NCBI RefSeq assembly: GCF_025685685.1
Contig: NZ_JAGSYH010000004.1
Coordinates: forward strand, 310,001 to 374,000
From: Acidicapsa dinghuensis
GTDB lineage: Bacteria; Acidobacteriota; Terriglobia; Terriglobales; Acidobacteriaceae
Direction: 5' to 3'
Length of the DNA stretch: 64,000 nt
Part shown: positions 45,039-55,060 of the stretch, in pieces
Numbering within the stretch: the stretch's first letter is position 1
Layout of the letters: every line of letters begins with the position of its first letter
Made by a program: the position numbers and the translations under genes
Notes under the pieces: model-generated
What the model was told of the DNA's origin: nothing
The model's input: only the letters and a program-made list of their open reading frames with translations
Databases searched by the model: none

Positions 45039-46847
45039 TTACAGCGGCTGTTGACGCGCCCTCGCAAGCATCTGACGCATGAACTCATCCTGCGGAAACA
45101 CATCAACATAATGCTCAATGGCAGCTAACGCCTCGCGATACTGCTTCAGATCGATCAGCCTGCCGACGCGCGCTTTCTGAATCTGCGGATTAAACGGATC
45201 CAGCGCATACGCCTGATTCAGCGCATCCAGCGCCTCCTGTTTGCGCCCTTGCTGATTGAGCGCCTCAGCAAGATCGGCATATGTTGTCGCTCGCGGCGGC
45301 CCGAGCTTCACAGCGCGCCGCAGGTGATCTTCTGCTGCGGCATAGTTTCTGCTCTGCAATTCACGCCTGCCTGCGCCCGCCTGCACTAGAACACTGTCAG
45401 GCATCGACTGTTCCAGTTCCGATAACAGCTTCAGATACGCTTCCGTATATTCCGGATGATCCGTGGAGAGCGTGCCATAAGCCTCGAGCAACGTTAGCTT
45501 CGGTAGCGGCGCATTCTTCGCTTCTGGCGCCGGATCAAGATCCACAAGATCGGGCAACGACGCCGTCGTCTGCTTGAACGTCTCCTCGGGAAAAGGCTCA
45601 TCTGGTCGCGCCAGAATACGGTGATTCGTCGCGCTCGAGTGTGAGATCACTTGAATATCGCGCTTCGGCATATGGCAACCTGCGCAATCATTCGCCGGCG
45701 TCTGCTTCAAGCGCTGCTCCAGCGGAATCTTACAACTCTGATTCGTGTGGCAGGTCATGCACTTCTTCGCAAAGTATGCGGGCGCTTCCGCGCGGGTCGG
45801 CTGCACATGCGGATCGTGACAGGTAATGCAACTTAGCTTTCCACCACTAGCGCGATAACATTTGCTGAGCATCATCGAGTAGTAGTGCTCCACATGATCA
45901 GCATCAGGAGGATGCTCGCGCGTCGGCGGAATCAGCAGGATCGACAGCACATTATCCAAAGGCTTCCCCGGCCTTACATCCGCATAGCTCTTGCCCGGCT
46001 TCAGCACACGCACATCGCCCGTCTGGTGGCACGCCATGCAGACGTTGTCCGCCATATACGGCGTTAGTCGCGACGGATTCACAATCGCAGTGCTCGCTGG
46101 CATCATCCCTGGCTTGCTCATGGCTGCAATATGCGCCGCTCCGGGTCCGTGGCAATTTTCACAACCGATCGAGGCTTCATGAAACACTGGATCGCCATAT
46201 TCGCCGTTGGCCCCTTCGACGACGCTGGTACGCCCAGAGTGGCAGAACATGCACCCTGGCAGAATTGGCCGGTTAAACCCGAGATCGGCATACTCGTATC
46301 CCGGTGATGCCCCCCACTGTCCCGGTTTGGTGTAAAACGACACTGGCCCCTGAAACAGATAGTGGTCCCGCTCTACCACCGGTCCGTACCCGTTGATGCC
46401 GGAACCGATAAACCACCTCACCTCTCGTGTGTCTCGGAAAATCTCGTTCGCGTCCGACCCCGTGGCAAATTCGCTCTGATATACCTTCCCATCCTGGCTG
46501 AAAATATCGAAGTGCCGGTTCAGCCGTTCGTTGGAAACCTGCGCAGGCATGCTGCCATTGGGTAAAACATCGGGAACCGCCACCGATATTGACCGTCCCA
46601 TGGCTGTCTTCTCATATTCCCTGTAGATTCCCTCATGGCACCGCGCGCAGGCTTGAGAGCCGACATAACCCTCCTTGCGAAGTCCCTCAAGGGCGCTCGC
46701 GGACGGAACCTTCGATTCCATTCTTTGAAACGCATACACGGTTTGAGTACGAAATACTTCTCGAAACCCAAACAGCGCAACCAGCAATATGCCAACGAGC
46801 ACTACAACGGTTTTGGTCCGTGTTGTTGAACGAGACTGTCCGTTCAT
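45039..46847 (-). CDS. Multihaem cytochrome c with TPR tail
   Basis: 602-aa exported cytochrome. An N-terminal membrane anchor (TVVVLVGILLVALFGFREV) precedes seven CxxCH haem sites: CARCH, CMFCH, CENCH, CMACH, CITCH, CMTCH and CAGCH, in the arrangement of cytochrome c554/octahaem-like proteins. The C-terminal ~150 residues are TPRs (YAAAEDHLRRAVKLGPPRAT, ALDALNQAYALDPFNPQIQ). The ATG at 46847 follows GGAG at 5-6 nt and is chosen over 46868. It converges on the CRTAC1 gene with 13 bp between stops. A role in periplasmic electron transfer is likely; the reaction is unknown. Confidence 0.88.
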   Translation of the reverse strand: MNGQSRSTTRTKTVVVLVGILLVALFGFREVFRTQTVYAFQRMESKVPSASALEGLRKEGYVGSQACARCHEGIYREYEKTAMGRSISVAVPDVLPNGSMPAQVSNERLNRHFDIFSQDGKVYQSEFATGSDANEIFRDTREVRWFIGSGINGYGPVVERDHYLFQGPVSFYTKPGQWGASPGYEYADLGFNRPILPGCMFCHSGRTSVVEGANGEYGDPVFHEASIGCENCHGPGAAHIAAMSKPGMMPASTAIVNPSRLTPYMADNVCMACHQTGDVRVLKPGKSYADVRPGKPLDNVLSILLIPPTREHPPDADHVEHYYSMMLSKCYRASGGKLSCITCHDPHVQPTRAEAPAYFAKKCMTCHTNQSCKIPLEQRLKQTPANDCAGCHMPKRDIQVISHSSATNHRILARPDEPFPEETFKQTTASLPDLVDLDPAPEAKNAPLPKLTLLEAYGTLSTDHPEYTEAYLKLLSELEQSMPDSVLVQAGAGRRELQSRNYAAAEDHLRRAVKLGPPRATTYADLAEALNQQGRKQEALDALNQAYALDPFNPQIQKARVGRLIDLKQYREALAAIEHYVDVFPQDEFMRQMLARARQQPL

Positions 46848-47465
46848 GGACGCTCCATCTCCGCGCAAAAACCTAGTACTGCCCGAAGACAGTGTAGGCT
46901 TTCAGTGCCATAACGCTAGTGTTTTGAAAGAACTTAGCTTCCCAAGATGTGGTCAATCTTACCGCACACAACCCGGCGGAAGCACACACGGCCGATGTGA
47001 ATCCCATCCGCCCTTTCTCCGTCCAGACACTCACCGTCGGAACCTCAGATTGCCCCAGCTGATTTTGTTTCAATACTTGAACTATCGATTTCACAATCAG
47101 AATCACGCGAACAAAGAATTACCTTGACAGTCCACCTTTCGATTGAGTATATGTTGCCACCATCGGTTGTTTTGCCGCTTCCGTAAGCTCCTGAAAACGC
47201 GAGTCCCCGCGCTTTCAGCAAGCGGCCTCGGAAGAATAGCTTTTACAAATGATTCCCGTTCCCGGTGGAACATTCCGATTCGAAAAATGCTGTCCCTGTG
47301 TTTCGCTGATTGGCAATTAAGGTTTCAATACTCTGGCAACTGAACGTGCTCTGGAACAGCCCAGTAAAGGAGCTGTTCGAGGGCAAAACGAGAACGGGAT
47401 TCCGGCAGGATCACGCTTGACCGGAAATCAGAATCACTTCGGACGAATCATTTGGAGGTCCATCT
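46848..47465. other. Intergenic region upstream of the TonB-dependent receptor gene
   Basis: About 620 bp, AT-richer than its surroundings, no credible gene. A 7-bp inverted repeat GAACAGC/GCTGTTC (47354-47378) lies about 90 bp before the receptor start and might act as regulator or 5'-leader hairpin. The receptor is preceded by GGAGG (47453-47457). Confidence 0.4.
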
Positions 47466-50400
47466 ATGCAGGTTACAGGCGCGCCAGCCTTACGAGCGGC
47501 CAGGATTCATTGGGTTGTCTGCATCTTGGCGGCAATAGTTGCATTACTGGCGGTTCCCAGCTTCGCTCAGCTCTCTACGGCGTCAGTGAACGGCGTCGTT
47601 CGCGATCCAAAGGGCGCGGTTGTACCGGGAGCCACCGTAGTTCTTCACAATGTGGATACTTCCGTCGATCACACGTCCGTCACGAACGGCAGCGGCGAAT
47701 ACGTTCTTCTTAACATTACGCCCGGCAAATATACCCTCCAGGCCTCCGCTAAAGGCTTCGATCCTCAGCAAATCTCACAATTCGTACTCGCCGTCGACCA
47801 GATTGCAACCTTTGACTTCGCTCTGGCAATCGGGTCGGATACGAAGGTGGTTACGGTGGAAGCGCTCGCGCCTCAGCTCGACGTAACCAGCGCAAACCTC
47901 GGCACCGTCATCGAAACCAAGCAGGTCAACGACCTCCCTCTGGATGGACGAAATTTTACCGCATTGCTTGCGCTAACACCGGGCGTTGTTCCAATCATGA
48001 CCGGCCAGAATGCGGGCATGAACGGCGGCGGCGGTTTCGGCGCACCAGTCGCCATCGGTGCCGATTACGCATTTCCATCCATCAATGGCCAGACCAACCG
48101 CAGCGACTACTTCCTGATGGACGGTCTCAACAACTACGGCACGCTCGAAAGCACCTACGCAGTCCCGCCGATCATTGATGCGATCCAGGAGTTCAAAGTC
48201 GTATCCCACACCGACAACGCCGAATATGGCGACGTACTCGGCGGCGTAGTCAATGTCGTGACCAAGAGCGGCACCAACGAACTCCACGGCTCGGCATGGG
48301 AGTACATCCGCAACAACGTTTTCGACGCACGCAACTATTTCCTGCCGCAAGGCACCTCCAACGCTTTCCATCAGAATCAGTTTGGCGCGGCCGGCGGAGG
48401 ACCAGTTGTCTTCCCTAAGCTCTACAACGGCAAGAACAAAACCTTCTTCTTCGGTGCATATCAGGGCTGGCGTTATTCGCGCCCAAGCAACAACAACCTA
48501 TTAGTTCCAACAGACGCCGAACTGGCTGGCAACGAGGCTGATAATGGACAGTTGCCTATCTATAACCCCTATGAGACCGTACCCTCTGGGAACTTCTTTA
48601 CACGCCCTGCGTTCACCAACAATCAGATTCCCTCCAACCTCATCGACCCCAGGATGGTCGCATACGCGCAGTTCATCTTCCCCAAGGCCGGTTCCTTCTT
48701 CAGTCCAAACGGTCATGGCGGATTTCTGTACAACGCAGTGGACACCACTCCCCTCGTTCAGGATCAGAATGAATTGAACGGTCGCATTGACCAGACCTTC
48801 GGCCCGAAGGATTCTGGATGGTTCCGCCTCAGCGCCATCAACGAAAAAGTTACATCATCAGGTGGACTGCCCGGGCTGCCCTCGACATTGATCATCCATG
48901 CTCGCGACTGGGGTGGCAGCTATGTACACATCATTAGCCCCACCAAGATTATTCAGGGCCAATTTGCCAAGACCTCAGTCCTAGATAACTCGACGACTCG
49001 ATTCGCGGCCTCAACCTCAAGCATCTACTCGACCGTCGGATTTGCCGACTCGTTCGCTAATGGTTTCGCCGGTGCGGGCGGAGGATTTCTCATCCCCGGC
49101 CCCGGAATCAACAATCTTTCAAACGGCGGCGAAAGCATCGACGACACACCGCAGGCCACTAACAGCTTCGAGTACAAAGGAACTTACACCCAAATCCTCG
49201 GCAACCACGAGATCAAGTTTGGTGGTGGCTATATTGCCACCGGCTTCCTGAGTCCTCTCTCACAGATTGGTCTTAGCTTTGGCACTCAACCCACTGATGA
49301 TCCAAACCCAAACGATACCGCCTCGACGGGAGATGGGCTCTCCTCCTTCCTCCTGAACGTTCCCACCGGAGGTAGCCGCCGAAACGTGTATGAGACCGAA
49401 CGTCCTGGTGGCCTGCTGGCGTTCTTCCTGCAAGACTCCTGGAAAGCGATGCGCCATCTAACCCTCAACTATGGTCTCCGATATGACTACCCATTCATCC
49501 CGGCCTACGGCACCAACGCCACGATAGGGGAACAAGGTGGTATCGAGACTGGCGACATAGACTTCAGCAACGGTACTTATATTTTGCAGAAAGAACCGCC
49601 GTTGTGCAGCGTGCGCGGCCATGCCCCGTGCATTCCCGATGCGACTGTGGCGGATCCTGCTATATGGTCACACGTTGTTGTTGCGCCCTTCGGACACATC
49701 TCACATAACGTCCACTCCAACTTCGGCCCTCGCTTCGGCTTTGCCTGGCAAGCTGACGAAAAAACCGTGGTTCATGGGGCATTCGGCATAGTCTTTGATG
49801 ACTGGGCCGCTGTTACGCAAATGGCACAAAACATAGAAGGCTCATGGCCTGATATTGGTCAGCAAATCGCCCCGGTCTCGACGAACGTTCCAACCTCTGG
49901 TAATCCAACTCCAACAGTCACAGCCCAAAACCCTTTCGGAAGCGGCGCCAGCAGCCTCTTCCCACCTACATCACCATTCACCAGCAATCAATGGTTCTAT
50001 GATCCACACATCAAGAACCCGTACTCGGAGCAGTGGAATTTCGGAATCCAACGCCAGTTAAACCCCTCGCTGGTACTGCGCGTCGACTATGTTGGATCGG
50101 GCTCTCACCGCACCAATGTTGGTGGCCTCTACAACACAGCTCTCACGCCAGGCCCAGGCGACACGCAGCCTCGTGCCCTATATCCCTACAGCATCCCAAC
50201 CTTCTATGACCGAAGCATCGGTACGGCAAGCTATAACGCTCTGCAGGTACAGCTCGATAAGCGCTACGCCAACGGATTCTCCTATCAGGTGGCATATACG
50301 TGGTCTAAGTCGCTCGCGGAAGATGATGGCTGGTTCGGGGTCGAGGGTGAAACTGTCCAAAATCCCTACGACCCTCAGGCTTCGTATGGTCTGTCGGGAA

Positions 50401-50951
50401 CCAACCTGCCGCATGTCTTCTCAGCAAACGGTCTCTATGACATTCCGGTAGGTCCAGGTAAGCGTCTCTCCACCGGAAACAAAATCGGGGACTATATCCT
50501 GGGCAACTGGCAGCTCAACGACATCTTCACCTTCCGCAATGGGCAGAACTTCACCGCCTCGGACAGTGCAAACAACGGTGATCAGGCGAACATCGGAGGT
50601 GGAAGTCAGCGCGCCAACCAAGTCGGGGACCCACATCTCGACCATCGCACCACCAGCGAATGGTTCAATATAAATGCTTTTGCCATCCCTGCGAGATACA
50701 CCTTCGGCGACGCAGGCAGAAACTCACTTCAGGCTCAGCGATGGATCAACATGGATATGTCGGTCATACGCTCCTTCCCGTTCTGGGGTGAAGGCAGGAG
50801 ATTCGAGTTCCGGGCTGAGGCCTTCAACATCTTCAACCATCCCGTTTTCGGAATACCCAATGGTGATGTCAACAGCTCGGGCTTCGGGTCAATCAGCAAT
50901 ACTGCTAACGGTCCAAGGCAAATGCAATTCAGCGGCAAGATCGTTTTCTGA
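47466..50951 (+). CDS. Oar-like TonB-dependent receptor with carboxypeptidase-regulatory domain
   Basis: 1161 aa. Signal peptide (IHWVVCILAAIVALLAVPSFA), an Ig-like carboxypeptidase-regulatory domain (about 38-120: NGVVRDPKGAVVPGATVVLH, TPGKYTLQASAKGF), a plug domain with NDLPLDGRNFTALLALTPGV and TKSGTNELHGSAWEYIRNN, and a 22-strand-type barrel ending in FSGKIVF with terminal Phe. Such receptors are amplified in Acidobacteriota and are thought to import oligosaccharides. Position between fucosidase genes suggests fucosylated glycans; no TonB box or ligand can be proved. Followed by a clear terminator. Confidence 0.9.
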   Translation: MQVTGAPALRAARIHWVVCILAAIVALLAVPSFAQLSTASVNGVVRDPKGAVVPGATVVLHNVDTSVDHTSVTNGSGEYVLLNITPGKYTLQASAKGFDPQQISQFVLAVDQIATFDFALAIGSDTKVVTVEALAPQLDVTSANLGTVIETKQVNDLPLDGRNFTALLALTPGVVPIMTGQNAGMNGGGGFGAPVAIGADYAFPSINGQTNRSDYFLMDGLNNYGTLESTYAVPPIIDAIQEFKVVSHTDNAEYGDVLGGVVNVVTKSGTNELHGSAWEYIRNNVFDARNYFLPQGTSNAFHQNQFGAAGGGPVVFPKLYNGKNKTFFFGAYQGWRYSRPSNNNLLVPTDAELAGNEADNGQLPIYNPYETVPSGNFFTRPAFTNNQIPSNLIDPRMVAYAQFIFPKAGSFFSPNGHGGFLYNAVDTTPLVQDQNELNGRIDQTFGPKDSGWFRLSAINEKVTSSGGLPGLPSTLIIHARDWGGSYVHIISPTKIIQGQFAKTSVLDNSTTRFAASTSSIYSTVGFADSFANGFAGAGGGFLIPGPGINNLSNGGESIDDTPQATNSFEYKGTYTQILGNHEIKFGGGYIATGFLSPLSQIGLSFGTQPTDDPNPNDTASTGDGLSSFLLNVPTGGSRRNVYETERPGGLLAFFLQDSWKAMRHLTLNYGLRYDYPFIPAYGTNATIGEQGGIETGDIDFSNGTYILQKEPPLCSVRGHAPCIPDATVADPAIWSHVVVAPFGHISHNVHSNFGPRFGFAWQADEKTVVHGAFGIVFDDWAAVTQMAQNIEGSWPDIGQQIAPVSTNVPTSGNPTPTVTAQNPFGSGASSLFPPTSPFTSNQWFYDPHIKNPYSEQWNFGIQRQLNPSLVLRVDYVGSGSHRTNVGGLYNTALTPGPGDTQPRALYPYSIPTFYDRSIGTASYNALQVQLDKRYANGFSYQVAYTWSKSLAEDDGWFGVEGETVQNPYDPQASYGLSGTNLPHVFSANGLYDIPVGPGKRLSTGNKIGDYILGNWQLNDIFTFRNGQNFTASDSANNGDQANIGGGSQRANQVGDPHLDHRTTSEWFNINAFAIPARYTFGDAGRNSLQAQRWINMDMSVIRSFPFWGEGRRFEFRAEAFNIFNHPVFGIPNGDVNSSGFGSISNTANGPRQMQFSGKIVF

Positions 50952-50972
50952 TCCATCAACCCACAAAAACCA

Positions 50973-51010
50973 AGGCCCATCGGATTTCCGATGGGCCTCT
51001 TTCTTCCTTT
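50973..51010 (+). terminator. Rho-independent terminator of the TonB receptor gene
   Basis: Perfect 11-bp stem (GGCCCATCGGA / TCCGATGGGCC, 50974-50984 and 50987-50997) with a 2-nt loop as drawn, followed by CTCTTTCTTCCTTTC. It stands 22 bp after the stop. Confidence 0.85.
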
Positions 51011-51059
51011 CAAAAACCGGCGGCGCAAGTCTGAACCCACGCCGCCCTCCATTGAGAAC

Positions 51060-52415
51060 TTAAACCCCCATGCGAGGCCTGTTCTTCCTCACAAAGTCCG
51101 TATCCTGCTTCGGCTCGGATTCGCACTCAATCGCAATCGTCGTCACCGGATAATCAGGAGCTTCCATTGGAAGATCCGTAAACTTCACCCGGAACTCATC
51201 CTGCTTGAACGGAATCGATTCGCCAGTCTTCAACAATTTTGCCGACTTCACCTTAGTCATCAAACCACCGATGGCAACATACTCACCGGGCCAGAAATGC
51301 ACATGCATATAAAGCGTATTCCCGATGCGTGTAAAGCTGGCGTAAGTCGAGCGCCTTACCTGGCATGTCTCCGAGTCGTAGATTGTATGACCATTCACAG
51401 CCATCCACTCGCCGACTTCACGCAGCGCCCGCACCGATGGCTCCGGAATCGACCCATCTGCTTTGGGCCCTATGTTGAGCAGATAGTTACCCGTGTCACG
51501 CGCACATGTAATCAGGTTGCGGACAATCGTTTTCGAGCTCTTCCAGTCATCATCCGCCGCTTGATATCCCCAGCTATCATTCATCGTCATGCACGATTCC
51601 CACGCGCGACCGCCCGACTCAGCAGTGATGTGCTGCTCCGGCGTCGAGAAGTCACCTGGCAGTCCGTTGCGATTGTTCACGATGATCTCCGGTTGCAACT
51701 GAAAGACCATCTCATTCATCCGCTCCGACTCCCACCCCTTGGCGTCGAGCGGCCAGTCCACGTCATACCAGAGCACATCGATCTTGCCGTAGTTCGAGAG
51801 AATCTCGCGAATCAATCCATGCGTGTAATCAACGAACCTCTTACGCGAGTCCTCATTGGTCGCGCACAGCGCGCCATCTGGATGATGCCAGTCCATCAGC
51901 GAATAGTAGAAGCCGACATGCATACCCTCTTCTCGCGCAGCCTCCACATATTCGCGAACAGTATCGCGTCCCGGTCCCTGCTTGGGTGCGCAATAAGAAG
52001 TGAGTTTTGTGTCGAAGTTACAAAATCCTTCGTGATGTTTGGTCGTCATCACCATGTACTTCATGCCGGCCTGTTTCGCCAGTTTTGCCCATGCACGCGG
52101 CGCGCCGGGATACGGATGAAATATCGTTGCGTGCTGTACATACTCCGGCACCGGAATTCCTTCCTCTTCCATCACCCACTCGTGGCGGCCGATCGTGCTG
52201 TAAACACCGAAGTGAATGAACATACCGAAACGCGCTGCATGCCACCAGCGCATGCGCTCAGCCCGCGTGGCATCTCCGGGTTGAGGAGGAAGAGTCTTCG
52301 CAGGTTCCTGAGCGCAGGCTATACCGGCATAGCCGTTACCAGCCGCCGCGGCAGCCAGGAGCGAAGCGCCTGCACCTTGCAGTACGCTGCGCCGTGTAAG
52401 TGGAGTCATGTGCAT
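51060..52415 (-). CDS. Second GH29 alpha-L-fucosidase, Tat-exported
   Basis: 451 aa from the ATG at 52415, which follows GAGAGGATCT at proper spacing; the longer frame to 52487 is not needed. The twin-arginine signal LTRRSVLQGAGASLLAAAAA opens it. GH29 hallmarks: RFGMFIHFGVYSTIGRHEW, MTTKHHEGFCNFDTK, GFYYSLMDWHHPDG and the nucleophile D218 in DVLWYDVDW. The remainder (WESCMTMNDSWGYQAADDD) matches subfamily members distinct from the first fucosidase, so the two may attack different linkages. It is convergent with the receptor and divergent from the IclR gene. Confidence 0.9.
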   Translation of the reverse strand: MHMTPLTRRSVLQGAGASLLAAAAAGNGYAGIACAQEPAKTLPPQPGDATRAERMRWWHAARFGMFIHFGVYSTIGRHEWVMEEEGIPVPEYVQHATIFHPYPGAPRAWAKLAKQAGMKYMVMTTKHHEGFCNFDTKLTSYCAPKQGPGRDTVREYVEAAREEGMHVGFYYSLMDWHHPDGALCATNEDSRKRFVDYTHGLIREILSNYGKIDVLWYDVDWPLDAKGWESERMNEMVFQLQPEIIVNNRNGLPGDFSTPEQHITAESGGRAWESCMTMNDSWGYQAADDDWKSSKTIVRNLITCARDTGNYLLNIGPKADGSIPEPSVRALREVGEWMAVNGHTIYDSETCQVRRSTYASFTRIGNTLYMHVHFWPGEYVAIGGLMTKVKSAKLLKTGESIPFKQDEFRVKFTDLPMEAPDYPVTTIAIECESEPKQDTDFVRKNRPRMGV

Positions 52416-52867
52416 AGATCCTCTCTGCAGATTGAAAATGATTGTGTTATGCGCTTGCCCTTCCATGTTGGCCGTCGTCGATTGCAAGCGGCGAGATTTG
52501 CCTGGATCAAACCCTTGTTGTTGCTCGAGCTGGCTAAAAATCCATCCTCGAAAAAGGATTTGCCCTCAGCCTTATCGTTTTACATATTGAACTGTTTGTT
52601 TCGAATTTTGCCTAAGACGGCTCAGGCACACCACTATCGTTTCCGGAGATATAGGTTGTCAAGACAAAGCTGTCTGACATCGAGTCCACACAAAGACGGA
52701 CCCCCTGATACAGTGGAATGAAACATTCAGGTGTCTCTCGGACGCAGCAAAACTGCCGATCTGAATAGAGCTCCAAAGTAAGTGGGAACTGGCATTCATA
52801 AAGGAATAAAGAAGGTCTCTCCGCTCTGATAGCTGTAAGAGACCTCAATACAACGGAGGTAACAAGC
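52416..52867. other. Divergent control region between fucosidase and IclR genes
   Basis: About 450 bp without a credible gene. It should carry the promoters of both genes. A TTGAAC...TTCGAA arrangement near 52587-52604 could be an IclR-type operator but is not strong. GGAGG precedes the iclR start (52855-52859). Confidence 0.35.
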
Positions 52868-53662
52868 ATGGCATTGGTAGCCGAGCGAGTCCGTAGATCC
52901 AAATCTGCTCCAGTCGGAGTAGTAGGAAAGGTCATTCAAATTCTGGAAAGACTGGACCAGGCGCCAGGAGGATTGTTGCTGCGCGAGATCGTTGACTCGA
53001 CTGGCATTCATAAAAGCACTGCATATCGATTTCTCTCGCATCTCGCTAACGAGGGATATGTCTTTCGCGATGTCGACGGTTATTACATGGTAGGTCCAAA
53101 GCTCGCGAAGCTGGGCACCAGCTCTACTTATCAGGCCACGCTCTGCCGCACCAGCGCAGAGATCCTTAAGAAGCTGAATGCAACTACCGGCGAAACGGTA
53201 AATCTTGCAGTTCTCGATGGGCACGAAATCCTCTACCTGAGCGTCTTTGAGAGCTTCCATACCTTCCGCATGGTTTCACAGGTGGGCACGCGACGGCCGA
53301 TCTTTTGCACCGCCCTCGGCAAGGCAGTTCTTGCTCACGTGCCCCCTGAACAACAGCGCAAAATCATTAGCTCCATCAAATTTGAAAAGTTTACAGATAA
53401 CACGATTGCTTCAGCCGACGAGCTACGCAAGGAGCTCATCAAGGTACATCGGCGCGGTTATGCGCTCGATGAAGAAGAAGCCGTAGCTGGCGCCCGCTGC
53501 GTCGCATCTCCTGTACTCGATAAAGACCTGAAAGTGATTGGCGGTATCAGTGTTTCAGGACCTACTGTGCGCCTTACCCGCACCCAGGTTCCTGTTATCG
53601 CAGGCTATCTAAAGACTGCAGCCGCGCAGATCGCTTCTCGGCTTCAGGCGCTTTCGCTCTGA
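52868..53662 (+). CDS. IclR-family transcriptional regulator
   Basis: 264 aa. Winged helix at about residues 18-80 (VIQILERLDQAPGGLLLREI, GIHKSTAYRFLSHLANEGYV) and an IclR effector domain (about 95-255) with TGETVNLAVLDGHEILYLSV, GTRRPIFCTALGKAVLAHVP, RRGYALDEEEAVAGARCVAS and GGISVSGP. Typically senses small carbohydrates or acids. Divergent from the second fucosidase gene, which is the likely target along with the nearby receptor or GH3 gene; this is positional inference. Confidence 0.9.
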   Translation: MALVAERVRRSKSAPVGVVGKVIQILERLDQAPGGLLLREIVDSTGIHKSTAYRFLSHLANEGYVFRDVDGYYMVGPKLAKLGTSSTYQATLCRTSAEILKKLNATTGETVNLAVLDGHEILYLSVFESFHTFRMVSQVGTRRPIFCTALGKAVLAHVPPEQQRKIISSIKFEKFTDNTIASADELRKELIKVHRRGYALDEEEAVAGARCVASPVLDKDLKVIGGISVSGPTVRLTRTQVPVIAGYLKTAAAQIASRLQALSL

Positions 53663-53686
53663 AATACATCGTGTACTGACACACCA

Positions 53687-55060
53687 TCAATTCTTGGGTG
53701 TCAGTACTGGAGCACGCAGTGGAGTAGTTTGAATCTCGATTCGCGTGTCTTTGCGAAAGACTACGTCATGCCCAGGGCGAAGAAAGTTCTCATAAAACGA
53801 CAGCCCTGCAGCATAAAAGCCGATGCTGGCAGCCACATTACGATCGCGGGCGGCTATCCCTGCCACCCGCCCCACCAATCCGAATCCGTTGGACGCAACC
53901 CCGGTCTGCGCGGTGAGATTGCCATCATCATCCAGAGCTCTGCCCGCCAGCAGGGTGAGTAATAAGGGAGCAACCGCGCTCGATTGATTGCGCGGGCTCA
54001 CTGTGCCTTCCGCGTCAAGCTTCAGGTCCTGTGTTTTTTCGGTGGAGGCCCCAGCAAGCGCGCCCTCTATCTGCGTTCCCATCCCGGTTGGAAATTGTAT
54101 GGACTGAAAAGTAAATCGCAGCTTGCCGTTTCTGCCCAAAGACCTCGCCGGTTTGGCATAAGTCACGTGGCCCAGCAACTTGGAGCCTTGCGGTATTACA
54201 AGTTGACGATCTTTATCAACGACAGGCTCGACAACCAGCGCTGTAACCGCGTCTCCTGTCTTCGCTGTTGCGGAAGAAATCCCTTGATCAAGTGTCGCGT
54301 TCACATGCCAGGTTTCTGGCTTTCCCTGCGCTCTCGCCTCGGTATCCGTCTGGACCGGTGGCACGGCCGTCAGCGTTACAGGCTCTGCTAATTCAAAAGT
54401 CCATGCCGTTTTCGCACGAATCCGTTCCGGATGATACGGCAGTTGGTGATAGAGCATTTGCAGCGCCCTGTCTTTCAGACCTGGCGCTGTGATCAGCGCT
54501 GCCTGGTTATGTAGCTGATCTTTCAGCGTCGCCATTTGCCTTATGAAAAAAGATCGTTTAGGTGCAACGCCGGGCGTCGTCAGATGCAGTACAGGCGCTC
54601 CATCCGAAACAGGCAAGGCCTTGATCGGTTGTAAGTCTCCGGGAAGATCGATCTCATTGAATTGCACCGAGGCAATATGAAATGGAGTGAAATCGCCGCG
54701 CAGCCGGCCATGCCATCGTGTCCTTTGGTCAGGCTCAAGACTCGTTACATTGCCGCGAACATGCGTATGCGCTGACGCCACAAGCCGTCCATCGGCGTAA
54801 ATGGGATAAACCAGTTCGCCATCGAGAGCCTCTCCGGCCTTCATCGGATAATTGCGAAGAACCTCTACCTGCATGCTCGTTCCAGCAGGCAAAAACGCCG
54901 CGCGATCCTGTTGTTGTTCCTGCACAGAAGGTGCAGTGGCGGTCGTTGCCGGCCTCTGGCTAAGTGACTGCCCCGATAGAGTTGTTCCCAACAACAACCA
55001 ACCGCCAGCAAGAAGATGGGATCCGCACACGATCGCCCGTACTCCGAACTTACTTTGCAT
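53687..55060 (-). CDS. Exported protein with VirB10/TrbI-like features, function unknown
   Basis: 457 aa from the ATG at 55060 (MQSKFGVRAIVCGSHLLAGG), which gives a plausible signal peptide or anchor; the long in-frame extension to 55267 reads poorly. After a Gln/Ala-rich linker come two similar beta-rich modules: AFLPAGTSMQVEVLRNYPMK with GELVYPIYADGRLVASAHTH, and KTGDAVTALVVEPVVDKDRQ with LVIPQGSKLLGHVTYAKPAR. The latter pattern recalls TrbI/VirB10 beta-barrel segments (LP.GT...V; IP.GS.L.G.V), but no secretion genes are near. Common as a hypothetical protein in Acidobacteriota. Convergent with the IclR gene, 24 bp apart. Confidence 0.65.
   Translation of the reverse strand: MQSKFGVRAIVCGSHLLAGGWLLLGTTLSGQSLSQRPATTATAPSVQEQQQDRAAFLPAGTSMQVEVLRNYPMKAGEALDGELVYPIYADGRLVASAHTHVRGNVTSLEPDQRTRWHGRLRGDFTPFHIASVQFNEIDLPGDLQPIKALPVSDGAPVLHLTTPGVAPKRSFFIRQMATLKDQLHNQAALITAPGLKDRALQMLYHQLPYHPERIRAKTAWTFELAEPVTLTAVPPVQTDTEARAQGKPETWHVNATLDQGISSATAKTGDAVTALVVEPVVDKDRQLVIPQGSKLLGHVTYAKPARSLGRNGKLRFTFQSIQFPTGMGTQIEGALAGASTEKTQDLKLDAEGTVSPRNQSSAVAPLLLTLLAGRALDDDGNLTAQTGVASNGFGLVGRVAGIAARDRNVAASIGFYAAGLSFYENFLRPGHDVVFRKDTRIEIQTTPLRAPVLTPKN

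Noticed and set aside
47354..47378. GAACAGC/GCTGTTC hairpin as a riboswitch or terminator before the TonB receptor gene
   Set aside because: A single short stem with no U-tract or conserved aptamer features.
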